Assembly: GCF_016919405.1 (NCBI RefSeq)
Contig: NZ_CP070353.1
Span: forward strand, 558,001-622,000
Direction of reading: 5' to 3'
Origin: Ensifer sp. PDNC004
GTDB lineage: Bacteria > Pseudomonadota > Alphaproteobacteria > Rhizobiales > Rhizobiaceae
Length of the DNA stretch: 64,000 bases
Both the position numbers and the translations under genes were made by a program. Each line of letters starts with the position of its first letter. Position 1 is the stretch's first letter. The notes beneath the pieces are model-generated. The model was not told where the DNA came from. It worked only from the letters and a program-made list of their open reading frames with translations, and searched no databases. Of this stretch, positions 50,621 to 60,117 are shown piece after piece.

Positions 50621-51241
50621 ATGCAGGACGAAACCAGACGAGCCCATTGGGACAAGGCCTATCAGTCGAAAGGCGAGGCGGGCGTCAGTTGGTTTGAGGA
50701 TACGCCTGCCGTCTCCCTCGATCTCATCCGCCGGCATGCGCCGATGGCTTCGACATCGCTGATCGATATCGGCGCCGGCGCTTCGCGGCTGGTCGATGCG
50801 CTCATCGCTGCGGGCATGAGCGATATCACCGTGCTCGATTTGTCGCCGGCCGCCCTGGATGCCGCCAAGGCAAGGCTCGGCACCCGCGCCGATGACGTGC
50901 ACTGGATCGCGGCCGATGTCACCACGTGGATGCCGGACCGCCGTTATGAGCTCTGGCACGACCGCGCCGCCTTTCACTTTCTCACCGATGCCAGCGACCG
51001 GGCTGCCTATATCGAGCGGCTCACCGGTGCCGTCGTGCCCGGCGGACACGCCATCATCGCCACCTTCGCCCCCGATGGTCCCGAGCGTTGCAGCGGCCTG
51101 CCGGTGGTGCGCTACGACCCGGCAGCCCTTGCCGAGGTGGTCGGGCCGTCCTTCCGCCTGGTCGAGCATTTCGAGCACCAGCACCGTACGCCGGGGAATA
51201 CGATCCAGTCCTTCCAGTTCAGCGTGTTTGAGCGGGTATAG
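50621..51241 (+). CDS. class I SAM-dependent methyltransferase
   Basis: A 206-residue small-molecule-type methyltransferase. Motif I is LIDIGAGASRLVDAL, the acidic end of strand 2 is ITVLDLSPAALDAA, motif II region is DDVHWIAADVTTW, followed by YELWHDRAAFHFLTD. A GG/AACGC binding site precedes the ATG at 50621; an upstream start at 50576 is less supported. The start HWDKAYQSKGEAGVSWFED is shared by a group of thioether or metalloid methyltransferase-like proteins. Substrate unknown. It lies downstream of cobQ but is not a known cobalamin gene. Confidence 0.83.
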   Translation: MQDETRRAHWDKAYQSKGEAGVSWFEDTPAVSLDLIRRHAPMASTSLIDIGAGASRLVDALIAAGMSDITVLDLSPAALDAAKARLGTRADDVHWIAADVTTWMPDRRYELWHDRAAFHFLTDASDRAAYIERLTGAVVPGGHAIIATFAPDGPERCSGLPVVRYDPAALAEVVGPSFRLVEHFEHQHRTPGNTIQSFQFSVFERV

Positions 51242-51266
51242 ATCGCGTGGGTTGATCCTGCGCCGT

Positions 51267-51833
51267 TCAGCCTTTGCGCAAGCGTGCGCGATACTCGACC
51301 ATCTTCATACGTGCCATGCACGCGTCGGAGCAGTACAGCTTCGACCCGTTTCGCGTCACGTCGATATAGGCGCGGTCACATCCGTTCGCATGGCACCGTC
51401 CGAAGCGCCGGCTGCCGAACCTGTCCATGAGCAGCGCCAGGGAAACCACGAACTCGGCTGCCAGCGTCTCGATGATCGTTTCGCCATCTCCATGGAAATG
51501 CAGGTGATGGGGTTGGTCGACGTCGGCCACGAGATAGGGACGAGGGGCGTAGCGCTTCATCAGGTGGTTCAGCGTCGCCGCAGCGGTCTCGTCCGTGGCG
51601 GCCTCAAACACCGGGCCGAGGTCCGTTGCGACCGACCGCAATCGCGCGCCGCCATCGACGACGGGCAGAACGCGCTTGCTCATCGATGGGTTGAGTTGTT
51701 CGGCAAATGCTCGCTTCAGCGCGTCGGCTGTCAAGCCAGCATAGGCGCGGCCGCCGGATTGACCGTCCAGTGCGAGGTTCACCAAAGTCGCCGCCAAGGC
51801 GGCCTGGCGTTGTGAGTTACGTGTAAGTTGCAT
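51267..51833 (-). CDS. CGNR zinc-finger (ABATE domain) regulator
   Basis: A 188-residue protein. The C-terminal CGNR zinc finger is clear: GRCHANGCDRAYIDVTRNGS followed by KLYCSDACMARMK with four Cys. The N-terminal ABATE-like domain begins with LAATLVNLALDGQ and includes LMKRYAPRPYLVADVDQPHH. Such proteins act as stress-related transcriptional regulators. It is divergent from an MFS transporter gene, a common pairing for a regulator and its efflux pump. Confidence 0.82.
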   Translation of the reverse strand: MQLTRNSQRQAALAATLVNLALDGQSGGRAYAGLTADALKRAFAEQLNPSMSKRVLPVVDGGARLRSVATDLGPVFEAATDETAAATLNHLMKRYAPRPYLVADVDQPHHLHFHGDGETIIETLAAEFVVSLALLMDRFGSRRFGRCHANGCDRAYIDVTRNGSKLYCSDACMARMKMVEYRARLRKG

Positions 51834-51898
51834 TTGACAGGTAACGGACCGGTTGTGTACTCGTTACTAACTATTCGGATTACGAAGGTAACGCAAGA
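51834..51898. promoter_or_regulatory. divergent operator region with GTAACG boxes
   Basis: This 65-base region has GTAACG at 51841-51846, its reverse complement CGTTAC at 51862-51867 and a third GTAACG at 51888-51893. TTGACA at 51834-51839 is a good -35 box for the MFS gene. The boxes are candidate sites for the CGNR regulator. Confidence 0.5.
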
Positions 51899-53071
51899 AT
51901 GGTCGGTGAGAGCTATGCTGCGGTGCTGCGCGGGGATGGTGTCGTCCGTCTCGTGATCGCGACATCGATAAGTCGAATGACCACGTCGATGCTGAGCCTA
52001 TCCCTTCTGATCGCGGTGTCGAAAAGCACGGGCTCAGTCGTGGATGCGGGCGCGGTCCTGTTCGCGCACGCCGTTGCCTTGGCCTTGATCGCCCCCGCTG
52101 CCGGCCGCCTCGTCGATCGTTTCGGTTCGCGGCGAACTCTTTTTGTGTTCGTCGGGTTTCATACCCTGTCCTATGTGGCGGTGGTCTTCGCGCTCGTCCA
52201 TCAGTTGTCGGCCGCCTATCTTCTCTTGGCTGCCGCGGCCCTGGGTGCGACGACGCCGCCATCGGGGTCCGTCGTCCGGGCCAGTTGGCCGCATCTCGTG
52301 CCCGAGAGCAATCTATCGAGTGCCTATGCGCTCGATACAGTCATCAACTCGAGCACCTTCATACTCGGGCCCATCCTGGTCGGTGCCTTGCTCTATGTGA
52401 TGCCGCCAAACATGATCGTGGGGTCGTGCGCTGTCGCAAAGGTCGTTGGCGACATGCTGATCGCCAACAGTCCCATGGCAAGGAAGGCCACCGAGCGCCG
52501 TCCGCGAAAGCTGTTTTCCGTCCTGGCGAACGCTCCGCTGGCGCTGCTTTTGGCGATCGTCGCCCTCGACACCTTTACGATTGGTGCCATGCAGATTGGC
52601 GCGGTGGCGAGCGTCACGGCCACCCTGGCAGGTGTTCTTCTCGGTGGATTTGCCGCCGGCGAGGTTTTCGGCGGCATTTTCTATGGCGCGCTGCGCGCGC
52701 AACCTTCAGTGAAGCGCGGCATGATTGCCTTTCACCTGGTGACGGCCTGCTTTTTCATCTTGATGAGCATGACCTCAGACCATTGGCTTCTGTTGCTGCT
52801 CTATCTCGGTGCCGGGGTTTTCAGCGGAGCCCGGGATGCGCTGGGCCAGCTCGCTGTCGGGCTGAGTGCCCGACCGGAGGATCGAACCGAGGCGTTTGGC
52901 TGGCTTACGAGCTTTATGTGGGCCGGCTACGGGCTCGGCACGCTTTTGTCCGGGAGCCTCGGCGAAGGATGGGGGGCGAGCGCCATTTATCTGGCCGCAG
53001 CCGCAGTCTCGACCACAGCGGTGATCGCGACGTGCCGGCTGAAAATCGTCAACCCTCAACCGAAAGCGTAG
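51899..53071 (+). CDS. MFS transporter
   Basis: A 390-residue major facilitator with about twelve helices. The loop between helices 2 and 3 has the MFS signature GRLVDRFGSRR. Further helices include FVGFHTLSYVAVVFALVHQL and VITAC-type C-terminal segments. It probably exports a small molecule. Gene order suggests control by the divergent CGNR protein; the substrate is unknown. Confidence 0.85.
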   Translation: MVGESYAAVLRGDGVVRLVIATSISRMTTSMLSLSLLIAVSKSTGSVVDAGAVLFAHAVALALIAPAAGRLVDRFGSRRTLFVFVGFHTLSYVAVVFALVHQLSAAYLLLAAAALGATTPPSGSVVRASWPHLVPESNLSSAYALDTVINSSTFILGPILVGALLYVMPPNMIVGSCAVAKVVGDMLIANSPMARKATERRPRKLFSVLANAPLALLLAIVALDTFTIGAMQIGAVASVTATLAGVLLGGFAAGEVFGGIFYGALRAQPSVKRGMIAFHLVTACFFILMSMTSDHWLLLLLYLGAGVFSGARDALGQLAVGLSARPEDRTEAFGWLTSFMWAGYGLGTLLSGSLGEGWGASAIYLAAAAVSTTAVIATCRLKIVNPQPKA

Positions 53072-53243
53072 CGCTCCCGTGGGGCCGATCAGCGCACGGT
53101 CCACAATGAGAGTGTAAGGGATCGAGCCACGGGTGGAAGGCAAGCGGATGCGCGACCGTTCTTGGCGGGCCGCGGCCGTCCGTTCGCGGCTCGACAAATC
53201 GTCGCGTGGCGCAACTCGGCCGGGGAGGCGTCGCATGCGTCGA

Positions 53244-53272
53244 TTGACTTTGCGCGGTCCGGTTCCTAATCA
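53244..53272 (+). promoter_or_regulatory. predicted promoter of the cob operon
   Basis: TTGACT (53244-53249), a 17-base spacer and TAATCA (53267-53272) match a housekeeping sigma promoter. A transcript starting near 53279 would begin exactly at the 5' end of the riboswitch. Confidence 0.55.
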
Positions 53273-53278
53273 TCGGGT

Positions 53279-53720
53279 GTTGGATGGTTCCTCCTTGTCG
53301 TGGCGACACGGGGGAATAATTGGGAATGTGACGGATGGACCCAAATCGGGCATCCTTATCGCAGCCGACCCCGCGACTGTAGAACGGTCAGGGTTCGCCA
53401 TCGGGTTTGATGCCGGGTTGTCGGCCGGTTGCATGGGCAGCCGGGGCAGGTCGGGGATCAAGCCGGAAAAGCCACTGGCGTGGCATCGTGATCAGCCGGG
53501 TTGGACGCCTCTTCTTCTACGAATCGTCCGCCTTTCACGAAGCCGCCTACAGCGCCCGAGCGTCGGAGATGACGTGCAAAAGGTTCGCTGTCGGAAAAAC
53601 GCCGGGAAGGTGAGGCGGGCCGTTCGGGTCCTGACATCGGAACCTTGCCCGTTAAGGGCGAGGCGATGTTTGGCCCCGTGACGCCGTGAGCCAGGAGACC
53701 TGCCATCCGGCATGGGCATT
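53279..53720 (+). ncRNA. adenosylcobalamin riboswitch (expanded form)
   Basis: The conserved blocks of a cobalamin riboswitch appear in the right order: GGATGGTTCC (53282-53291), TTGGGAATGTGACGG (53320-53334), CGCAGCCGACCCCGCGACTG (ends ~53379), AAGCCACTGG (53469-53478), CCGGGAAGGTGAGGC (~53602-53616) and the B12 box GAGCCAGGAGACCTGCC (53688-53704). The total is about 400 bases instead of the usual ~200, because the stretches between ACTGT, CACTG, GGGAAGG and the B12 box are long. It precedes cobU by about 150 bases and should repress cobUWNO expression when cobalamin is plentiful. Confidence 0.87.
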
Positions 53721-53856
53721 CCGCCCGAGGGGACGTTTGTCTCCAACGCCATCACGGAGGTTGTTTTGGCTCGCAGATGTTTTCAAGAACGCGCCCGCGG
53801 CGCGCCCGATGGCTGTTGCCGCCTGCCGCTGATCTCGGCGTGTTGAGGCGGCGACG

Positions 53857-54381
53857 ATGAGCAGTCTCAGCGCCGGACCCGTGCTGGTTCTTGGCGGCGC
53901 CCGTTCCGGCAAATCGAGCTTCTCCGAGAGGCTCGCCGAAGCGTCCGGCCTCACCCGACATTATGTCGCCACGGGACGGGCCTGGGACGACGAAATGCGC
54001 GCGCGCATCGACCATCACCGGACAAGCCGCGGCGAAGGCTGGACGACGCATGAGGAGCCGGTCGATCTCGTCGGCGTGCTGAGAAGCATCGACGATCCTG
54101 CCAACGTGGTCCTGATCGACTGCCTGACGCTGTGGGTCACCAATCTCATGCTCGAAGAGCGCAACATCGCGGCGGAGTTCGCCGCCCTTGCCGCGTATCT
54201 CCCTGAGGCGCAGGCGCGTCTCGTATTCGTTTCCAACGAGGTCGGCCTCGGCATCGTGCCCGAGAACCGCATGGCCCGCGAATTCCGCGACCATGCCGGC
54301 CGGCTTCACCAGATCGTTGCGGAGAAATCCGCTGAAGTTTACTTTGTCGCGGCCGGTTTGCCGCTGAAAATGAAGGGTTGA
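53857..54381 (+). CDS. cobU: adenosylcobinamide kinase/guanylyltransferase (CobP)
   Basis: A 174-residue bifunctional enzyme that phosphorylates adenosylcobinamide and adds GMP. The P-loop is GGARSGKS (~14-21); other landmarks are [20 protein letters not shown] with the conserved His, [13 protein letters not shown] and [16 protein letters not shown]. It is the first gene after the riboswitch; in alphaproteobacteria it is also called cobP. CobW follows after 3 bases. Confidence 0.93.
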   Translation: MSSLSAGPVLVLGGARSGKSSFSERLAEASGLTRHYVATGRAWDDEMRARIDHHRTSRGEGWTTHEEPVDLVGVLRSIDDPANVVLIDCLTLWVTNLMLEERNIAAEFAALAAYLPEAQARLVFVSNEVGLGIVPENRMAREFRDHAGRLHQIVAEKSAEVYFVAAGLPLKMKG

Positions 54382-54384
54382 AAA

Positions 54385-55449
54385 ATGACCACTGCGAGAG
54401 CCAACCAGGGCAAGATCCCGGCGACCGTCATCACCGGCTTCCTTGGCGCCGGCAAGACGACGATGATCCGCAACCTGCTGCAGAATGCCGACGGCAAGCG
54501 CATCGCGCTGATCATCAACGAGTTCGGCGATCTCGGCGTCGATGGCGACGTGCTCAAGGGCTGCGGTGCGGAGGCCTGCACCGAGGACGATATCATCGAG
54601 CTCACCAATGGCTGCATCTGCTGCACGGTTGCCGATGATTTCATCCCGACCATGACCAAGCTGCTCGAGCGCGAAAACCGTCCCGATCACATCATCATCG
54701 AAACCTCGGGTCTCGCTTTGCCGCAGCCGCTGATCGCCGCCTTCAACTGGCCGGATATCCGCAGCGAAGTGACCGTCGATGGCGTCGTCACCGTGGTCGA
54801 CAGCGCGGCCGTTGCCGCCGGCCGCTTTGCCGACGACCACGACAAGGTCGATGCGCTGCGCGTCGAAGACGACAATCTCGACCATGAAAGCCCGATCGAG
54901 GAACTGTTCGAGGACCAGCTGACCGCCGCCGACCTCATCGTTCTCAACAAGACCGACCTCATCGACGCCTCCGGCCTCAAGGCCGTGCGCGACGAGGTCT
55001 CCTCGCGCACCAGCCGCAAGCCTGCGATGATCGAGGCGAAGAACGGCGAAGTCGCCGCCGCCATCCTGCTCGGCCTCGGTGTCGGCACGGAAAGCGATAT
55101 CGCCAACCGCAAGTCGCACCACGAGATGGAGCACGAGGCGGGCGAGGAGCACGACCACGACGAATTCGACAGCTTCGTCGTCGAGCTTGGTGCGATTGCC
55201 GACCCGGCCGCCTTCATCGATCGCCTGAAGGGCGTGATCGCAGAGCATGACGTTCTACGCCTCAAGGGCTTTGCCGATGTGCCCGGCAAGCCGATGCGCC
55301 TGTTGATCCAGGCTGTCGGCGCCCGCATCGACCAGTATTACGACCGCGCCTGGGGCGCGGGCGAGAAGCGCGGCACGCGCCTCGTCGTCATCGGCCTGCA
55401 CGACATGGACGAGGCGGCGGTGCGCGCTGCGATCACCGCACTGGTCTAG
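54385..55449 (+). CDS. cobW: cobalamin-operon GTPase CobW
   Basis: A 354-residue G3E GTPase of the COG0523 family, thought to deliver cobalt to the cobaltochelatase. P-loop GFLGAGKTTM (~19-28), the metal-binding CxCC motif in NGCICCTV, NKTD near residue 191 and a His-rich stretch (HHEMEHEAGEEHDHDEF) are present. The C-terminal CobW_C domain begins near residue 265. It is packed between cobU and cobN. Confidence 0.94.
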   Translation: MTTARANQGKIPATVITGFLGAGKTTMIRNLLQNADGKRIALIINEFGDLGVDGDVLKGCGAEACTEDDIIELTNGCICCTVADDFIPTMTKLLERENRPDHIIIETSGLALPQPLIAAFNWPDIRSEVTVDGVVTVVDSAAVAAGRFADDHDKVDALRVEDDNLDHESPIEELFEDQLTAADLIVLNKTDLIDASGLKAVRDEVSSRTSRKPAMIEAKNGEVAAAILLGLGVGTESDIANRKSHHEMEHEAGEEHDHDEFDSFVVELGAIADPAAFIDRLKGVIAEHDVLRLKGFADVPGKPMRLLIQAVGARIDQYYDRAWGAGEKRGTRLVVIGLHDMDEAAVRAAITALV

Positions 55450-55552
55450 ACCGTTCCTTGAGTGAAATGATCTAATACATTGAAATGATGCAGTTTCGGG
55501 CGGAGGCAGCTTTCAGCGTTTCCGTCCGGGATTGCCCGAACGGACAAGACGA

Positions 55553-58500
55553 ATGCATCTGCTTCTCGCCCAGAAAGGAACGATCGCCGACGGCAACGAA
55601 GCGATCGACCTTGGGCAAACGCCGGCCGATATCCTGTTCCTCTCTGCCGCCGACACCGAGCTTTCCTCGATCGCTGCAGCCCATGGTCGCCGCGACGGCG
55701 GCTTGAGCCTGCGCATCGCCAGCCTCATGAGCCTGATGCATCCGATGTCGGTCGACACCTATGTCGAGCGTACGGCGCGCCATGCCAAGCTGATCGTCGT
55801 CCGTCCGCTCGGTGGCGCCAGCTATTTCCGCTATCTGCTCGAAGCCCTGCATGCCGCCGCCGTCACCCACCGTTTCCAGATCGCGGTGCTGCCGGGCGAC
55901 GACAAGCCGGATCCAGGGCTTGAGCCTTTCTCCACCGTCGCAGCCGACGACCGCCAGCGCCTCTGGGCCTATTTCACCGAAGGCGGCGCCGACAATGCCG
56001 GCCTCTTCCTCGACTATGCCGCGGCGCTGGTCACCGGTGCCGAGAAGCCGCAGCCAGCCAAGCCGCTGCTGAAGGCCGGAATCTGGTGGCCGGGCAAGGG
56101 CGTGATCGGGGTTTCGGCGTGGTTGCAGCTCGTCGCCGGCTTTGATGCCGACAAGACGGACAGGGTGGAATTCGAACCAACCATCGCCATCTGTTTCTAC
56201 CGCGCCCTCGTCCAGAGCGGTGAGACACGACCGGTCGAGGCGCTGATCGACGCGTTGGCGAAACAAGGTGTCCGCGCGCTGCCGGTCTTCGTCTCCAGCC
56301 TCAAGGATGCCGTTTCCGTCGGCACGCTGCAAGCGATCTTTGCTGAAGCTGCACCCGACGTGGTGATGAACGCCACCGGTTTTGCCGTCTCGTCGCCCGG
56401 GGCCGATCGCCAGCCGACCGTGCTGGAATCGACCGGTGCGCCTGTCCTGCAGGTGATCTTCTCCGGCTCGTCGCGGGCACAGTGGGAAACGTCGCCGCAA
56501 GGGCTGATGGCGCGCGATCTCGCCATGAACGTTGCCCTGCCTGAAGTCGACGGCCGTATTCTTGCTCGCGCGGTCTCGTTCAAGGCGGCGTCGATCTACG
56601 ACGCCAAGGTCGAGGCCAATATCGTCGGGCACGAGCCGCTCGAAGACCGGGTGCGCTTTGCCGCTGATCTTGCGGTCAACTGGGCGAAGCTGCGCCGGGC
56701 GCAACCGCCTGAGCGCCGTATCGCCATCGTCATGGCCAACTATCCGAACCGCGACGGTCGCCTCGGCAATGGTGTCGGGCTTGATACCCCAGCCGGCACC
56801 GTCGAAGTGCTGCGGGCGATGGCGAAAGAGGGTTATGCCGTTGCCGATATCCCGGACGACGGTGACGCGCTGATCCGGTATCTCATGGCCGGCCCGACCA
56901 ATTCGGCAAGCCATGATCGCGAAATCCGCGAGTGCATTTCGCTGAACGATTACAAATCTTTCTTCGATTCGCTTCCGAAACAGATAAAGGATCAAGTCGC
57001 GGGCCGCTGGGGTGCGCCGGAAGTCGATCCCTTCTTCCTCGATGGTGCCTTCGCGCTGCCGCTCGCTCGCTTCGGCGAGGTGATCGTCGGCATCCAGCCG
57101 GCGCGCGGCTACAACATCGATCCGAAGGAAAGCTACCATTCGCCGGACCTCGTGCCGCCGCATGGTTATCTCGCCTTCTATGCTTACCTCCGCCAGCAAT
57201 TCGGCGCGCAGGCGATCGTGCACATGGGCAAACACGGCAATCTCGAATGGCTGCCGGGCAAGGCCTTGGCGCTGTCGGAGACCTGTTATCCCGAGGCGAT
57301 TTTCGGTCCACTGCCGCATATCTATCCCTTCATCGTCAACGATCCGGGCGAAGGCACGCAGGCCAAGCGCCGCACCAGCGCCGTGATCATCGACCACCTG
57401 ACGCCGCCTTTGACGCGCGCCGAGTCTTACGGGCCACTGAAGGACCTGGAAGCGCTCGTCGACGAATACTATGACGCGGCCGGCGGCGACCCGCGGCGCC
57501 TGCGTCTGCTCAGCCGCCAGATCCTCGACCTCGTGCGCGACATCGGCCTCGACAGCGACGCCGGCATTCACAAGGGTGACAGCGACGACAAGGCGCTGGA
57601 AAAACTCGACGCCTATCTCTGCGACCTCAAGGAAATGCAGATCCGCGACGGCCTGCACATCTTCGGCGTCGCGCCGGAGGGGCGGTTGTTGACGGATCTG
57701 ACCGTGGCGCTCGCACGTGTGCCGCGCGGTCTCGGCGAGGGCGGCGACCAGAGCCTGCAGCGGGCGATCGCAGCGGATGCGGGGCTCGCCCTCGACCCAC
57801 TCGACTGCGTCATGTCCGACAGCTGGACAGCCCCGAAGCCACCAATCCTCGGCGACGTGTCCGACGCCCCCTGGCGCACCGCCGGCGATACGGTGGAGCG
57901 GATCGAGTTGCTGGCCGCACATCTCGTTGCCGGCGAACTGGCCTGCCCGGAAAGCTGGACCAACACCCGGGCCGTGCTCGACGAAATCGACACCCGCCTC
58001 AAGCCCTCGATTTCGGGCTCCGGCGCTGCGGAAATGGCGGGCTTCCTCACCGGCCTCAGCGGCCGTTTCGTCGCCCCCGGTCCCTCCGGGGCGCCGACGC
58101 GCGGCCGACCGGACGTGCTGCCGACGGGGCGCAATTTCTATTCCGTCGACAGCCGCTCCGTGCCGACACCGGCGGCCTACGAGCTCGGCAAAAAATCCGC
58201 CGAACTCCTGATCCGTCGCTATCTGCAGGATCACGGTGAGTGGCCATCCTCCTTCGGGCTGACGGCCTGGGGCACGGCGAACATGCGCACCGGTGGGGAT
58301 GATATCGCCCAGGCGCTGGCGCTGATCGGTGCCAAGCCCACCTGGGACATGGTCTCGCGCCGGGTGATGGGCTACGAGATCGTGCCGCTTGCGGTGCTCG
58401 ACCGTCCGCGCGTCGACGTCACCTTGCGCATTTCCGGATTCTTCCGCGATGCCTTCCCGGATCAGATCGCGCTCTTCGACAAGGCGATCCGAGCCGTCGG

Positions 58501-59335
58501 CGCGCTGGAAGAGGACGATGCCGACAACATGATCGCGGCGCGCATGCGGGCGGAAAGCCGGCGGCTGGAAGCAGAAGGTGTCGAGGCGGCCGAGGCTGCA
58601 CGCCGCGCCTCCTACCGCGTCTTCGGCGCCAAACCCGGCGCCTATGGTGCCGGCCTGCAGGCATTGATCGACGAGAAGGGCTGGGAAACCAAGGCCGATC
58701 TCGCCGAGGCCTATCTCACCTGGGGCGCCTATGCCTATGGCGCCGGCGAGGAGGGCAAGGCCGAGCGCGGCCTCTTCGAGGAGCGCCTGCGCACGATCGA
58801 GGCGGTGGTGCAGAACCAGGACAACCGCGAGCACGACCTGCTCGACAGCGACGACTATTACCAGTTCGAAGGCGGCATGAGTGCTGCTGCCGAACAGCTC
58901 GGCGGACACCGCCCGGCGATCTACCACAACGACCATTCCCGGCCGGAAAAGCCGGTGATCCGCTCGCTCGAAGAGGAGATCGGCCGCGTGGTCAGGGCGC
59001 GTGTCGTCAATCCCAAGTGGATCGATGGCGTCATGCGCCATGGCTACAAGGGCGCCTTCGAGATCGCCGCCACGGTCGACTACATGTTCGCCTTTGCGGC
59101 GACCACGGGGGCCGTGCGCGACCACCATTTCGAGGCGGCCTATCAGGCATTCGTCGTCGACGAGCGCGTGGCGGATTTCCTGCGCGAGAAGAACCCGGCC
59201 GCTTTTGCCGAACTGGCCGAACGTTTCCTCGAAGCGATCGACCGCAATCTCTGGACCCCGCGCTCGAACTCGGCGCGATTTGAACTCGCCGGCATCGGCA
59301 CGGCAGCAACCCGGTGTCGCGCCGGCAACGAATAG
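55553..59335 (+). CDS. cobN: aerobic cobaltochelatase subunit CobN
   Basis: A 1260-residue large subunit of the ATP-dependent cobaltochelatase (with CobS and CobT, not in this window) that inserts cobalt into hydrogenobyrinic acid a,c-diamide. The length is typical. Family segments include MHLLLAQKGTIADGNEAID at the start, VMANYPNRDGRLGNGVGLDT, VHMGKHGNLEWLPGKALALS, NDPGEGTQAKRRT and SSFGLTAWGTANMRTGGDD. The start at 55553 was chosen by family match; an upstream frame extension to 55532 is possible. A very long open frame on the opposite strand is a codon-bias shadow. Confidence 0.95.
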   Translation: MHLLLAQKGTIADGNEAIDLGQTPADILFLSAADTELSSIAAAHGRRDGGLSLRIASLMSLMHPMSVDTYVERTARHAKLIVVRPLGGASYFRYLLEALHAAAVTHRFQIAVLPGDDKPDPGLEPFSTVAADDRQRLWAYFTEGGADNAGLFLDYAAALVTGAEKPQPAKPLLKAGIWWPGKGVIGVSAWLQLVAGFDADKTDRVEFEPTIAICFYRALVQSGETRPVEALIDALAKQGVRALPVFVSSLKDAVSVGTLQAIFAEAAPDVVMNATGFAVSSPGADRQPTVLESTGAPVLQVIFSGSSRAQWETSPQGLMARDLAMNVALPEVDGRILARAVSFKAASIYDAKVEANIVGHEPLEDRVRFAADLAVNWAKLRRAQPPERRIAIVMANYPNRDGRLGNGVGLDTPAGTVEVLRAMAKEGYAVADIPDDGDALIRYLMAGPTNSASHDREIRECISLNDYKSFFDSLPKQIKDQVAGRWGAPEVDPFFLDGAFALPLARFGEVIVGIQPARGYNIDPKESYHSPDLVPPHGYLAFYAYLRQQFGAQAIVHMGKHGNLEWLPGKALALSETCYPEAIFGPLPHIYPFIVNDPGEGTQAKRRTSAVIIDHLTPPLTRAESYGPLKDLEALVDEYYDAAGGDPRRLRLLSRQILDLVRDIGLDSDAGIHKGDSDDKALEKLDAYLCDLKEMQIRDGLHIFGVAPEGRLLTDLTVALARVPRGLGEGGDQSLQRAIAADAGLALDPLDCVMSDSWTAPKPPILGDVSDAPWRTAGDTVERIELLAAHLVAGELACPESWTNTRAVLDEIDTRLKPSISGSGAAEMAGFLTGLSGRFVAPGPSGAPTRGRPDVLPTGRNFYSVDSRSVPTPAAYELGKKSAELLIRRYLQDHGEWPSSFGLTAWGTANMRTGGDDIAQALALIGAKPTWDMVSRRVMGYEIVPLAVLDRPRVDVTLRISGFFRDAFPDQIALFDKAIRAVGALEEDDADNMIAARMRAESRRLEAEGVEAAEAARRASYRVFGAKPGAYGAGLQALIDEKGWETKADLAEAYLTWGAYAYGAGEEGKAERGLFEERLRTIEAVVQNQDNREHDLLDSDDYYQFEGGMSAAAEQLGGHRPAIYHNDHSRPEKPVIRSLEEEIGRVVRARVVNPKWIDGVMRHGYKGAFEIAATVDYMFAFAATTGAVRDHHFEAAYQAFVVDERVADFLREKNPAAFAELAERFLEAIDRNLWTPRSNSARFELAGIGTAATRCRAGNE

Positions 59336-59472
59336 AGCGGTTCCGGGCTGGCGGTCTTCCGTCCGGAATTGCTTGGAAACAAAGACCCGGTTCCGTTTCA
59401 CTGTTCAGTGAAGGAACCGAAGCGGGACGAGGGCAGCTGCCCATCCCGAACTTGAGAACTGAGGGAGTGATC

Positions 59473-60117
59473 ATGAGCGACGAGACGACAGTAGGCGGCG
59501 AAGCCCCGGCCGAGAAGGATGATGCCCGCCACGCCATGAAGATGGCGAAGAAGAAGGCAGCCCGCGAAAAGATCATGGCGACGAAGACCGACGAGAAGGG
59601 TCTGATCATCGTCAACACCGGCAAGGGCAAGGGCAAGTCGACCGCCGGATTCGGCATGATCTTCCGCCATATCGCCCATGGCATGCCCTGCGCCGTCGTG
59701 CAGTTCATCAAGGGTGCTATGGCGACCGGCGAGCGTGAGTTGATCGAGAAGCATTTCGGCGACGTCTGCCAGTTCTATACGCTGGGCGAAGGTTTTACCT
59801 GGGAAACGCAGGACCGCGCCCGCGACGTGGCGATGGCGGAAAAGGCCTGGGAGAAGGCGAAGGAACTGATCCGCGACGAGCGCAACTCGATGGTGCTGCT
59901 CGACGAGATCAACATCGCGCTGCGCTACGACTACATCGACGTCGCCGAGGTCGTGCGCTTCCTGAAAGAGGAAAAGCCGCATATGACCCACGTGGTGCTC
60001 ACCGGCCGCAACGCAAAGGAAGACCTGATCGAGATCGCCGACCTCGTCACCGAGATGGAGTTGATCAAGCATCCGTTCCGCTCCGGCATCAAGGCGCAGC
60101 AGGGCGTCGAATTCTGA
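59473..60117 (+). CDS. cobO: cob(I)yrinic acid a,c-diamide adenosyltransferase
   Basis: A 214-residue CobA/CobO-type adenosyltransferase that makes the Co-C bond to adenosine. The P-loop is NTGKGKGKSTAGFG; other motifs are VVQFIKGAMATGERELIEKH, TWETQDRARD and LLDEINIALRY. The Lys-rich N-terminus (KKKAAREK) is typical. GGGAG precedes the ATG. Its TGA overlaps the ATG of the following EamA gene. Confidence 0.94.
   Translation: MSDETTVGGEAPAEKDDARHAMKMAKKKAAREKIMATKTDEKGLIIVNTGKGKGKSTAGFGMIFRHIAHGMPCAVVQFIKGAMATGERELIEKHFGDVCQFYTLGEGFTWETQDRARDVAMAEKAWEKAKELIRDERNSMVLLDEINIALRYDYIDVAEVVRFLKEEKPHMTHVVLTGRNAKEDLIEIADLVTEMELIKHPFRSGIKAQQGVEF

Noticed and set aside
53279..53720. Two tandem cobalamin riboswitches before cobU
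   Set aside because: Each conserved block occurs only once and in the right order, so one riboswitch with long loops is the simpler reading.
55472..59401. A 1309-codon open frame on the strand opposite cobN, and other very long antisense frames such as the 703-codon one opposite the MttB-like gene (28556-30667)
   Set aside because: Long antisense openness is a by-product of high GC3 codon bias. The products are Arg/His/Gly-rich with no domain, while the sense frames are unmistakable cobN and MttB-family genes.
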